This document shows positions 7,582 to 15,048 of a stretch of DNA of 64,000 bases, piece after piece. Origin of the DNA: Thiobacillus denitrificans (GTDB lineage Bacteria > Pseudomonadota > Gammaproteobacteria > Burkholderiales > Thiobacillaceae); assembly GCA_020723405.1 (NCBI GenBank), contig DYIY01000002.1, positions 310,001-374,000 of the forward strand, written 5' to 3'. The position numbers and the translations under genes are program-made. Position 1 is the stretch's first letter; every line of letters starts with the position of its first letter. The notes below the pieces were generated by a model, which worked only from the letters and a program-made list of their open reading frames with translations, did no database searches and was not told the DNA's origin.

Positions 7582-8722
7582 TGCCATTCCCCTCTGATTG
7601 CACATCCTTGTACCGCCCATAAGTGTAATGGGCCGCGCAGGCTCCCTCGCTGGAGACCATGCAGCTCCCCATGGGGTTCTCCGGCGTGCACACCGTGCCG
7701 AAGATCTTGCAGTCGGTGGGCTTCTTCACGCCGCGCAGGATGGCGCCGCATTCGCAGGCCTTGTTGTCCGGCACCGGCTGGTATTCCAGGCCATAGCGCC
7801 GCTCGGCGTCGAACTCGGCGTACTTGTCGCGGATGCGCAGGGCGGAATACGGCACCTCGCCCAGGCCCCGCCATTCAAAGCTGCGGCGCAGCTCGAACAC
7901 GTCCGACACCAGGTTCTGGGCCTTCTCGTTGCCCTCCGGGGTCACGGCCCGGGTGAACTCGTTCTCCACCGTGGCCCGGCCCTCGTTCACCTGGCGCACC
8001 AGCATGAGGATGGCCTGCATCACGTCCAGGGGCTCGAAGCCGGCGATGACCACCGGCTTGCGGTATTCCTCGGCGAAGAACTCATAGGGCCGGCTGCCGA
8101 TGACCGTTGACACGTGAGCCGGGCCGATGAAACCGTCCAGGGGCACCGTGCCCAGTTCCCGCACTTCCGGGGATTCCAGGATGTTCATGATGGCCGAGGG
8201 GGTGAGCACGTGGCAGCACAGCACGGTGAAGTTCTTCAGGCCCTCCGCCTGGGCCTGCCGGATGGCCACCGCCGTGGGCGGCGTGGTGGTCTCGAAGCCG
8301 ATGGCGAAGAACACCACCTCCCTGCCCGGATTGTCCCGGGCGATCTTCAGGGCATCGGTCACCGCATAAACCATGCGGATGTCGCCGCCCCGGGCCTTGG
8401 CCTTCATCAGGGACAGGCCGTTGGAGGCCGGCACCCGCACCGTGTCGGCATAGGTGCAGAGGATGACGCCCCGCTCCAGGGCCAGCTTGATGGCCAGATC
8501 GATGCGGCCGATGGGCAGCACGCACACCGGACAGCCCGGCCCGTGGATCATGCGCACGTTGGGCGGCAGCAGGTCCGGCACCCCGTAGCGGGAAATGGCG
8601 TGGGTGTGGCCGCCGCAGAACTCCATGAAGTTGTAGCGCCGGTCGGGCCGGACCTCGGCGGCGATGGCTTTCGCCAGGCCCTTGGCGACCTCGCCGTCGC
8701 GGAATTCGTCGACGTATTTCAT
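7574..8722 (-). CDS. hypD: Hydrogenase maturation protein HypD (Fe-S scaffold)
   Basis: A 382-residue HypD. Conserved motifs: FCGGHTHAI with C36, GPGCPVCV with C64 and C67, and the C-terminal [4Fe-4S] set in ACECGAILRG, DCKIFGTVCTP, MGSCMVS and GACAAHY. With HypC it forms the scaffold on which Fe(CN)2CO is assembled. The ATG overlaps the hypC stop by 4 bases. At its 3' end the coding sequence runs into the mntA start. The C-terminal SEGNGNG tail after TYGRYKDVQ seems slightly longer than I expect for the family; it is where mntA has become attached, so the end of hypD may have been altered by that insertion. Confidence 0.97.
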   Translation of the reverse strand: MKYVDEFRDGEVAKGLAKAIAAEVRPDRRYNFMEFCGGHTHAISRYGVPDLLPPNVRMIHGPGCPVCVLPIGRIDLAIKLALERGVILCTYADTVRVPASNGLSLMKAKARGGDIRMVYAVTDALKIARDNPGREVVFFAIGFETTTPPTAVAIRQAQAEGLKNFTVLCCHVLTPSAIMNILESPEVRELGTVPLDGFIGPAHVSTVIGSRPYEFFAEEYRKPVVIAGFEPLDVMQAILMLVRQVNEGRATVENEFTRAVTPEGNEKAQNLVSDVFELRRSFEWRGLGEVPYSALRIRDKYAEFDAERRYGLEYQPVPDNKACECGAILRGVKKPTDCKIFGTVCTPENPMGSCMVSSEGACAAHYTYGRYKDVQSEGNGNG

Positions 8723-8955
8723 GCGCCGAGGGCCTGTTCCATGAGACCGGCTTCCGCCATCAGGGCCAGGGTCTTTTCCGCTTCCTCGGGGTCAAGACGG
8801 GTCAGGGCATAGCCCACGTGGACGATCACGTAGTCACCCACCTGCACGTCTTCCACCAGGGCCAGGGAAACGTCCTTGCGCACGCCGCCAAGGTCCACGA
8901 TGGCTTGGTCGTTTTCGGCGATCTCCACGACTTTCGCGGGAATGGCTAGGCACAT
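8719..8955 (-). CDS. hypC: Hydrogenase maturation chaperone HypC
   Basis: 78 residues, starting MCLAIPAKVVE: the invariant C2 binds the iron of the Fe(CN)2CO unit and then the large-subunit precursor. The beta-barrel core (VDLGGVRKDVSLALVEDVQVGDYVIVHVGYAL) and the acidic helix (LDPEEAEKTL) are typical. It is coupled to hypD by a 4-base overlap. Upstream there is a 119-bp gap to the DUF2283 gene in which I see no gene. A second, paralogous HypC-type chaperone (hupF) lies at 17125-17430. Confidence 0.97.
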   Translation of the reverse strand: MCLAIPAKVVEIAENDQAIVDLGGVRKDVSLALVEDVQVGDYVIVHVGYALTRLDPEEAEKTLALMAEAGLMEQALGA

Positions 8956-9074
8956 GCTGTATGTCCTCGGGAAATAAGTTCGATCGCAAGCCGACCCTCA
9001 CCAAGGCTCAGAAGATTCGACTGCCGGGTATGCAAAGCCTTGTTGTCGTGCGTTCCGGTGAAGAAACTCATGGT

Positions 9075-9272
9075 TCAGGCAGCAATCTGCTCGAAGGAAA
9101 AGTGGGGGATGTCCGCCCGGTCCTTCGCGTGCTCGATGGTGATGGCGCAGATGTTGCCGTCGGCATCCACGTCCAGCAGGGTGTTCTCGTCCAGGTCTCG
9201 GGTTTCGTCGACCGGGGCGGAACGGAACTCGATGTAGAGCGTGTCCGTATCCTGGAAATATTTGATCTTCAT
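9075..9272 (-). CDS. DUF2283 small protein, probable antitoxin
   Basis: 65 residues starting MKIKYFQDTDTLYIEF, the beta-hairpin signature of DUF2283, followed by a short beta-rich body with GNICAITIEHA. Its ATG overlaps the stop of the gene before it (9269-9544) by 4 bases. Such DUF2283 proteins are often encoded directly after a small DUF4258-like protein, and the pair is thought to act as a toxin-antitoxin module; that role is inference. The pair interrupts the hypF-hypC junction. Confidence 0.8.
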   Translation of the reverse strand: MKIKYFQDTDTLYIEFRSAPVDETRDLDENTLLDVDADGNICAITIEHAKDRADIPHFSFEQIAA

Positions 9273-9544
9273 GGTGTGAACCTCCGGTCAAAAAAGGCGT
9301 TGTGAACGGTCTCACCGTCCGCCAACAGAATGACACGTAATGCGCGGTTATCGGCTTCCTGAATCAGCCCCCAGCGGCAAATCCGTCCATCACTTTGAAC
9401 TTCCTCGCGGATCGGTTGGACGATGACTTGCTCGATCCATGCTTCCTTGATGCCAACTCGATCTGGCCGTTGCTGGGTGGCATAGAAGTATTGGGTGAAC
9501 TTCACGGGGCTACTCACATCCTTGAGTGATTGACTGCATTGCAA
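9269..9544 (-). CDS. DUF4258-like small protein, probable toxin partner of DUF2283
   Basis: 91 residues if it starts at the ATG at 9544, which lies within the last codons of hypF (35-base overlap). GTG codons at 9517 and 9505 would give shorter forms, starting close to VKFTQYFYATQQRPDR; no clear ribosome binding site decides between them. The body (KEAWIEQVIVQP, GRICRWGLIQEADNRALRVILL, TVHNAFFDR) resembles small proteins that regularly precede DUF2283 genes. I assign it to the DUF4258-like group from memory of such pairs, not from a search. Function unknown; a RelE-like or other toxin role is possible. Confidence 0.7.
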   Translation of the reverse strand: MQCSQSLKDVSSPVKFTQYFYATQQRPDRVGIKEAWIEQVIVQPIREEVQSDGRICRWGLIQEADNRALRVILLADGETVHNAFFDRRFTP

Positions 9545-12368
9545 CCCAAGCCTGTCCCAGGCTCAAGCCCCCGTCGTTGGGCGGGGCCTGGCGGGCGGAT
9601 AGAACGGTGAAGCCCCGCTCGGTCAGCAAGCGGGTCAGGTTGCGGGACAGAATGTGGTTGAGAAAACAGCCGCCGCCCAGGGCGATGGTGGTAAGACCTT
9701 CCCGGCGGGCGGCACGTTCAGTCCAGTCGGCCAGGGCCTGGGCCAGGGTGGCGTGGAACAGGGCGGCGCCATGGGCGGCATCGGTTTCATCGGCGAGCCG
9801 GGCGAGAAGCGGCAGCAGGTCCAGTTGGCTTGTCACCCCGTCAGAGAACGGGGTCCAGGAGGCGTCGATCTGGATTCCGGCATTCGCCGGAATGACGGAG
9901 TCAAGGATGCGATATCCCTCATCCCAGGCCATGACCGGTCCGGCCACTTCTGCCAGGCCCTCCAGCAGCATGGCCGCCTGGCCTTCGTAGGCCATGACTT
10001 CCCGGGCACCCAGCAGGCCGGCGGCGGCATCGAACCAGCGGCCCAGGCTGGTGGTGGGGGGGCAGTGCAGGTCCCGTTCCAGCATCACGTGCAACTGCCG
10101 GGCCATGGGCTGGCCGGGGAAGCGGCGGGGAATGTCGTCCGCGCGGCCCAGGCGGTACAGGGCGGCTGCGGCCATGCGCCAGGGCTCCTTGGCCGCCTTG
10201 TCGCCGCCGGGCAGGGGCATTGATGAGAGGTGGCCCAGGCGGGTGAAATCGGCCCCGGATTGCGCCCCGTCCAGGCGCAGCAGTTCGCCGCCCCAGGCGC
10301 TGCCATCCGTGCCCAGGCCGACGCCGTCCAGGGCCAGGCCCAGGAGGGGTTCGGTGACCCCGTGTTCTGCGGCCACGGCGGCGATATGGGCATGGTGGTG
10401 TTGCACCGGGATGGCCGGCACGTTCCATTGGCCGGCCAGTTCCAGGGCGTGGCGGGTGCTGAAGAAGTCCGGGTGCAGGTCGTGGGCCAGGGCCTGGGGC
10501 AGGACTTGCAGGATGTCCAGGAGATGGGTGGCCACTTCCATGAGCATGGTGCAGGTGGCGGGATTGTCCAGGCCGCCGATGTGCTGGGAGAGGAAGGCTT
10601 CGTCGCCCCGGGTGATGCAGAGGGTGTTCTTGAGGTAGCCGCCCAGGGCGAGGACGGGGGGGCCGGCGCGGGGCAGGCGGATGGCGCGGGGGGTGTAGCC
10701 TCGGGCACGGCGGATGAATTGGGGGGTGATGGAGGTTGAGGCGTTGCTAAATCCCTCCTGTCCTCCCTTTACGAAAGGGAGGGACCCTTCGGTGGGGGGA
10801 TGGGGGTCTTCCATACTTCCCAGAGGTTGGGAACCTTCGGGGAGGGGATGGGGGGCTCCCCCCTTTTGTAAAGGGGGGTGGGGGGGGATTTCGGAGGGAG
10901 TGGGGAGGGTGACGGGGTTAAATCCCTCCTGTCCTCCCTTTACAAAAGGGAGGAACCCTTCGGGGAACGGATGGGGGTCTTGCATACTTCCCTGAGGTTG
11001 GGAACCTTCGGGGAGGGCCTGGGGTTCCCCCCCCTTTTGTAAAGGGGGGTTGGGGGGGATTTCGGCGGCGCAGCGGACCACCGAGTCGTCGCAGCGGACC
11101 ACGATGTCCCGGTCGTGCATCAGCACCAGGTCGGCGATGCCGGCGAGGCGGGTTTGGGCTTCCAGGTTGTCGATGACCAGGGGTTCGCCGCCGGGGTTGG
11201 CGCTGGTCATGACCAGGACCAGGTCCTGGGGGTGTTCCATCCAGCCGGTGCCGGGGGGGCAGCCCAGGGCTTCGTGGAACAGGAGCCAGTGGAGGGGGGT
11301 GTAGGGCAGCATGACGCCGAGCCAGGCCAGGCCCGGGGCGATGCCGGGGAAGGCGGTGTCGGCGCCGGGCTTCTTGCGCAGCAGGACGATGGGGTGCTCG
11401 GGGGAGGTGAGCAGTCGGGCTTCGGCGGGGGTGATTTCTACCCAGTCGGCCACGGAGGCCAGGTTGGCGGCCATGAGGGCGAAGGGCTTTTCTTCCCGGT
11501 TCTTGCGCTCGCGCAGGGTTTGCACGGCGGTGGGGTTGCGGGCGTCGCAGGCCAGGTGGAAGCCGCCCAGGCCCTTGATGGCGACGATGGCGCCGGATTG
11601 GAGGTGGTGGAGGGTGGTGGGGAGGGGTTGTTGAGGGTGTTGAGGGGGGTTAAATCCCTCCTGTCCTCCCTTTACAAAAGGGAGGGACCCCTCGGTTGAG
11701 CGGACCGGGTCCATCGCCTCCGACCTGTTCCCCCCCTTTTGTAAAGGGGGGCTAGGGGGGATTTCTACAAGCTCAGCAATCCACAACCTCGGCCCGCACA
11801 CCGGACACGCCGTGGGTTCCGCATGAAACCGCCGGTTGCCCGGATCCCGGTATTCCCCTTCGCAATCCGGGCACAGGGGAAACGCCGCCATGCTGGTTCG
11901 GGCCCGGTCGTAGGGCAGGCCCCGGGTGAGGGTGTAGCGGGGGCCGCAGTGGGTGCAGTTGATGAAGGGATAGCGCCAGCGCCGGTCGGCAGGGTCGAAC
12001 ATCTCGGCCAGGCAGTCCGGGCAGGTGGCGGTGTCGTGGCCGATCATGGTGGCGGCCTGGCCGGCACCGCTTTCGCTGATGGCAAAGTCCCCGAATTCCC
12101 CCGAGGCCGGGCCGTCGGCCCAAGTCAGGGCCCGCACCTGGGCCAGGGGGGGAATCTCTTGGGGCAGGCGTCGGGTGAAGGACTCGATGGCCTCCGCACT
12201 GCCTTCCACCAGCACCTCCACGCCGGCAGCGTCATTGCGCACCCAGCCGGTGAGGTTCTGGGTTCGGGCCAGGTGCCAGACATAGGGGCGGAAGCCCACG
12301 CCCTGGACGATGCCAGCCACGCGCAGACGGCGCTGGATTTGATCCCGGCTTGCGAGGGGCGCGTTCAA
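9510..12368 (-). CDS. hypF: Carbamoyltransferase HypF enlarged by four in-frame repeat insertions
   Basis: A 952-residue HypF; the family usually has about 750-780. Domains in order: acylphosphatase (RRLRVAGIVQGVGFRPYVW, about 12-100), a double zinc finger (CPDCLAEM, NCTHCGPRY, CPDCEGEY, CPVCGPRL), a YrdC-like adenylation domain, and the Kae1/TobZ-like carbamoyltransferase domain (LALDGVGLGTDGSAWGGEL, GGGCFLNHILSRNL). The extra length is repeat DNA translated in frame: about residues 201-239 (doublet 11652-11764), 435-540 (two doublets, 10749-11062) and 823-846 (palindrome near 9831-9900). These total roughly 165 residues, which accounts for the excess. HypF carbamoylates HypE from carbamoyl phosphate. 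The frame is open throughout, so the protein may still work if the inserts loop out, but this is unproven. Confidence 0.94.
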   Translation of the reverse strand: MNAPLASRDQIQRRLRVAGIVQGVGFRPYVWHLARTQNLTGWVRNDAAGVEVLVEGSAEAIESFTRRLPQEIPPLAQVRALTWADGPASGEFGDFAISESGAGQAATMIGHDTATCPDCLAEMFDPADRRWRYPFINCTHCGPRYTLTRGLPYDRARTSMAAFPLCPDCEGEYRDPGNRRFHAEPTACPVCGPRLWIAELVEIPPSPPLQKGGNRSEAMDPVRSTEGSLPFVKGGQEGFNPPQHPQQPLPTTLHHLQSGAIVAIKGLGGFHLACDARNPTAVQTLRERKNREEKPFALMAANLASVADWVEITPAEARLLTSPEHPIVLLRKKPGADTAFPGIAPGLAWLGVMLPYTPLHWLLFHEALGCPPGTGWMEHPQDLVLVMTSANPGGEPLVIDNLEAQTRLAGIADLVLMHDRDIVVRCDDSVVRCAAEIPPNPPLQKGGEPQALPEGSQPQGSMQDPHPFPEGFLPFVKGGQEGFNPVTLPTPSEIPPHPPLQKGGAPHPLPEGSQPLGSMEDPHPPTEGSLPFVKGGQEGFSNASTSITPQFIRRARGYTPRAIRLPRAGPPVLALGGYLKNTLCITRGDEAFLSQHIGGLDNPATCTMLMEVATHLLDILQVLPQALAHDLHPDFFSTRHALELAGQWNVPAIPVQHHHAHIAAVAAEHGVTEPLLGLALDGVGLGTDGSAWGGELLRLDGAQSGADFTRLGHLSSMPLPGGDKAAKEPWRMAAAALYRLGRADDIPRRFPGQPMARQLHVMLERDLHCPPTTSLGRWFDAAAGLLGAREVMAYEGQAAMLLEGLAEVAGPVMAWDEGYRILDSVIPANAGIQIDASWTPFSDGVTSQLDLLPLLARLADETDAAHGAALFHATLAQALADWTERAARREGLTTIALGGGCFLNHILSRNLTRLLTERGFTVLSARQAPPNDGGLSLGQAWVAMQSITQGCE
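9831..9900. repeat. 'SVIPANAGIQ'-type palindromic repeat inside hypF
   Basis: Contains GATTCCGGCATTCGCCGGAATGAC, a palindrome common in many proteobacterial genomes, next to a second short palindrome (CCCCGTCAGAGAACGGGG). On the hypF strand it encodes SVIPANAGIQ followed by a short WTPFSDGVT stretch, in frame. Confidence 0.88.
10749..10891. repeat. Inverted-repeat doublet 7a inside hypF, tandem copy
   Basis: A variant with CCTCC-type outer arm (AAATCCCTCCTGTCC) and a standard inner arm. The interior (GAACCTTCGGGGAG and related) closely matches copy 7b exactly 171 bp further on, so the two form an in-frame tandem duplication of 57 codons. Confidence 0.92.
10920..11062. repeat. Inverted-repeat doublet 7b inside hypF, tandem copy
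   Basis: Second unit of the 171-bp tandem duplication. On the hypF strand both copies encode 48 aligned residues starting EIPP.PPLQKGG and ending LPFVKGGQEGF; 9 hypF-frame codons lie between them. Confidence 0.92.
11652..11764. repeat. Inverted-repeat doublet 8 inside hypF
   Basis: AAATCCCTCCTGTCC arm and a standard GGGGGGATTT arm, 113 bp, after the zinc-finger part of hypF. It encodes EIPPSPPLQKGG to SLPFVKGGQEGF. The CCTCC-type outer arm is shared only with the other two hypF copies, which points to local spread. Confidence 0.92.
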
Positions 12369-12386
12369 TCGGGCAACACCCTGGGG

Positions 12387-13520
12387 TCAGCCCTTGGCCG
12401 CCAGGCGGGCTTCCAGTTCCGCGATCCGTTTCTTCAGCAAATCCACGTTGGCTTCCCGGGCCACCCTGGCTTGGCCCAGGCCAGCCAGCAGCCAGTCGAT
12501 CCACTCTTCCATGCCCTGCCCGCTGGTGGCCGACACCTGCATGACCTGCAATTTCGGGTTCACCCGGCGGGCGAAGTCCACGCATTTCTCCACGTCGAAA
12601 TTCAGGTAGGGCAGCAGGTCCACCTTGTTGAGCAGCATCAGGTCGGCGGCGTTGAACATGTCCGGGTATTTGAGGGGTTTGTCCTCGCCCTCGGTGACCG
12701 AGAGGATGACCACCTTGTGGGCTTCGCCCAGGTCGAAGGCGGCGGGACAGACCAGGTTGCCCACGTTTTCGATCATGAGCAGGCTGTCGTCGGGCAGGGC
12801 CAGGCGTTCCAGGGCGTGGCCCACCATGTGGGCGTCCAGATGGCAGCCCTTGCCGGTATTGACCTGGATGGCGGGGGCACCCGTCGCACGAATCCGGTCG
12901 GCGTCGTTGCTGGTCTGCTGGTCGCCTTCCACCACGGCGACAGGAAAATGCGGGGCCCGGTCCTTCAGCAGCTCGATGGTCTTCACCAGCAGGGTGGTCT
13001 TGCCGGAGCCGGGGCTGGAGACCAGGTTGACGGCGAAGATGCCGTGTTCGGCGAAGTGCTGGCGGTTGCCGGCGGCGTAGGTGTTGTTCTTGCCCAGGAT
13101 GTCCTGTTCGATCTTGACCATGCGCTCCTGGGTGAGGCCCGGGGCGTGGGCGTGGGCGGGGCCCAGGCCGTAGTGGAGGTCTCCCTTGTGCTCGTGGAAG
13201 TGCATGGCGCTGCTGCCGGCGTGGAGTTCGGCGTCGCCATGAGCATGGTCGTGGCCGGCGCCCGCGTCGTGCAGGTGCTCGTGTCCGTGATCGTGGCCGC
13301 CGTGCCCGTGGTCGTGGACATGGGGGTGGCCGTGGCTGTGCACGTGTTCGTGGGGATGGCTGTGGGTGGTGCCGTCCGCATGGGTGTGCTCGTGGCCATG
13401 GGCGTGGCTGTGGTCGTGCTCGTGCTCATGGCTGTGGGGATGGGTGTGGTCGTGGGGGTGGGCGTGGTCCTGACCTTCGATTCGGGTCTCGCCCTGGCCG
13501 CAGCCGCAGACGGTGCACAT
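12387..13520 (-). CDS. hypB: Nickel-binding GTPase HypB with a very long histidine-rich region
   Basis: 377 residues. It starts MCTVCGC (the high-affinity N-terminal metal motif), after a good ribosome site (AGGAGA, 7 bases upstream of the ATG). Residues 19-131 hold about 40 histidines, mostly as HxH pairs. The GTPase domain follows: P-loop [23 protein letters not shown], the metal-site KGCHLDAHM, and NKVDLLPY. A short charged coiled tail ends the protein. HypB delivers nickel to the large-subunit precursor with HypA, driven by GTP. The histidine stretch is known in rhizobial HypB as nickel storage; here it is longer than I recall for those. It follows hypA after a 93-bp gap with a GC-rich hairpin. 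Confidence 0.96.
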   Translation of the reverse strand: MCTVCGCGQGETRIEGQDHAHPHDHTHPHSHEHEHDHSHAHGHEHTHADGTTHSHPHEHVHSHGHPHVHDHGHGGHDHGHEHLHDAGAGHDHAHGDAELHAGSSAMHFHEHKGDLHYGLGPAHAHAPGLTQERMVKIEQDILGKNNTYAAGNRQHFAEHGIFAVNLVSSPGSGKTTLLVKTIELLKDRAPHFPVAVVEGDQQTSNDADRIRATGAPAIQVNTGKGCHLDAHMVGHALERLALPDDSLLMIENVGNLVCPAAFDLGEAHKVVILSVTEGEDKPLKYPDMFNAADLMLLNKVDLLPYLNFDVEKCVDFARRVNPKLQVMQVSATSGQGMEEWIDWLLAGLGQARVAREANVDLLKKRIAELEARLAAKG

Positions 13521-13570
13521 GGTTGGTTCTCCTGCTTCAAGCTTGGCAAACGGGAGGGCCCCCGGGGGGT

Positions 13571-13606
13571 GCCCTTCTCCTCCCCCTCTCTGACCGGAGG
13601 AGGGGC
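13571..13606. other. GC-rich hairpin between hypA and hypB
   Basis: An imperfect stem (GCCC-TT-CTCCTCC against GGAGGAGGGGC). On the mRNA a run of six U precedes, not follows, the stem, so it is not a terminator for this strand. It may be a remnant of a CCCTCTCC-type dispersed repeat or a processing site. Confidence 0.5.
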
Positions 13607-13613
13607 AAAAAAG

Positions 13614-13955
13614 TCATTCCACCAGCAAATCCTTCACGCGCATCTCCGTGCCGCCGGTGGCCTGGATCTGGTAGCTGCCGCATTTCGGGCAGGCGTCGTA
13701 GAGGGCGGCGATCTCTACGGTCTGGCCGCAGCCCAGGCACCAGCCCTGTCCGGGCAGGCGTTCCAGTTCCACCCGGGCGCCGTCGGCGACGCTGCCCTTG
13801 AGCACCACGTCCATGCAGAAGCTCAGGGCTTCCACTTCCACGCCGGACAGGGCGCCGATTTCCAGGCGCACTTCGGTCACCCGTTTGAAACCCTGACGGG
13901 TGGCGGCGTCTTCCACGATCTGGAGGATGCCTTCGGCCAGCGACATTTCATGCAT
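13614..13955 (-). CDS. hypA: Hydrogenase nickel incorporation protein HypA
   Basis: 113 residues, the usual size. It starts MHEMSLAEGI: the N-terminal amine and H2 bind nickel. The zinc-ribbon cysteines appear as CLGC and CPKC in the C-terminal half. It works with HypB in nickel delivery. Its start overlaps the end of hupK (stop at 13948) by 8 bases, so the hup maturation genes run directly into the hyp genes as one transcription unit. Confidence 0.96.
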   Translation of the reverse strand: MHEMSLAEGILQIVEDAATRQGFKRVTEVRLEIGALSGVEVEALSFCMDVVLKGSVADGARVELERLPGQGWCLGCGQTVEIAALYDACPKCGSYQIQATGGTEMRVKDLLVE

Positions 13956-15048
13956 TCATCATTTCCACAGAATAGGCCACGCAAGGGTCCAGGGATTGGG
14001 CCACCAGGCGGGCCCGGACGTCCAGGTCCGGGCTGGCGGGCAGGCTTTCCAGGGCCTGGGCCAGGGGCCCAACGGGATGAAAATTCCATTCGGTGGGGGC
14101 GATGATGCGGTATTCCGCCACCCGCCCCGCCTCCAGCCGCAGGGCGTGGAGCAACAGGCCCCGGGCCGTCTCCACGGCCGCCACCCCGCCATTGTCCTCC
14201 AAGGGCCAGGCGGCCACCACGGGCCAGCCGGCGGGATCGGCCAGGCGTTCCGGCAGGCCGGCCAGTTCGACGAGCCGGGCCAGCAGGCGGGCGCCGGCTC
14301 CCCGGCCCCGGGCCTGGAGCCAGGCGGCGACCAGGGGATGATCGGCCACCCGGGCCAGGGCGCCGGTTTCGGCGGGCTGGCCGCGCAGGCGGGGAGCGGC
14401 ACAAAAGGCGGGGTCGGCCAGGGCCTGGCGGGCGATTTCTTGGGCCAGCCCGGCGTCCAGGCCGGCCAGGGGCGGCAGGAAAGGCTGATTACTCACGCCC
14501 TGGTCGGGGCCGTCGCCCAGGTCGGCGAACAGGCGGGCCACCACGGTATTGCCCAATCCAAGCCAGTCCCGGAAGCCGGTGAAGTCCCGGGCCAGCCAGA
14601 CGGCGGCGGGTTCTCCCAGCAGGACGGTTTCCAGCAACTGGGCCAGCCCGGCGGCAAAGCGGGCCGGGTCGCCAGCCGACTGGCGCAGGCGCAGCAGGCT
14701 GTCCATGTCCGGGGAGCGGCCGGCCTGCTCCGGCCAGTTGATGAGCAGGCGCCAGGCGTGTTCCTGGGCCAGCTCCATGAGCACCCGGGGGACGGGGTCG
14801 CCGTGGGGGAGGCGGTCTTGGGTTTGCACGCCCTGGGCCGCCAGGCCGGCGGCCCGGGCGGCGCAGGACTGGGCCTGGCCGCACAGGCTGAAGATGAGGC
14901 CGGCCAGGTCGGCGGCTTCGTCCGGGGTGCGGCCGGCCATGAGCCGTTGCGCCAACTGGGGCCGGCTGGAGAGGATTTCCGCTCTTTCCACCCGCCCCGC
15001 CCTCCGGTGCAGGCGGATGTCGATGCGGCCTTCCAGGGAACCGCTCAT
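13948..15048 (-). CDS. hupK: Hydrogenase expression/formation protein HupK
   Basis: 366 residues from the ATG at 15048 (MSGSLEGRIDIRLHRR). The frame is open further upstream, but that part overlaps hupJ and has no similarity. Features: FSLCGQAQSCAARAA in the N-terminal third and, at the C-terminus, SLDPCVAYSVE, a relic of the large-subunit DPCxxC motif; HupK/HoxV is considered a distant homologue of the large subunit that acts as scaffold for the active-site metal unit in aerobic maturation. The start overlaps the hupJ stop by 4 bases (ATGA) and the stop overlaps the hypA start. Confidence 0.9.
   Translation of the reverse strand: MSGSLEGRIDIRLHRRAGRVERAEILSSRPQLAQRLMAGRTPDEAADLAGLIFSLCGQAQSCAARAAGLAAQGVQTQDRLPHGDPVPRVLMELAQEHAWRLLINWPEQAGRSPDMDSLLRLRQSAGDPARFAAGLAQLLETVLLGEPAAVWLARDFTGFRDWLGLGNTVVARLFADLGDGPDQGVSNQPFLPPLAGLDAGLAQEIARQALADPAFCAAPRLRGQPAETGALARVADHPLVAAWLQARGRGAGARLLARLVELAGLPERLADPAGWPVVAAWPLEDNGGVAAVETARGLLLHALRLEAGRVAEYRIIAPTEWNFHPVGPLAQALESLPASPDLDVRARLVAQSLDPCVAYSVEMMNA

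Noticed and set aside
13571-13606. Terminator between hypA and hypB
   Set aside because: The T-run stands before the stem in the direction of transcription, so it cannot work as an intrinsic terminator for these genes.
11823-14105. A 760-codon open frame on the plus strand across hypF-hypB-hypA
   Set aside because: It is antisense to three well-supported genes. It stays open because of high GC and the histidine codons of hypB; its product (long Val/Gly/His runs) resembles no protein.
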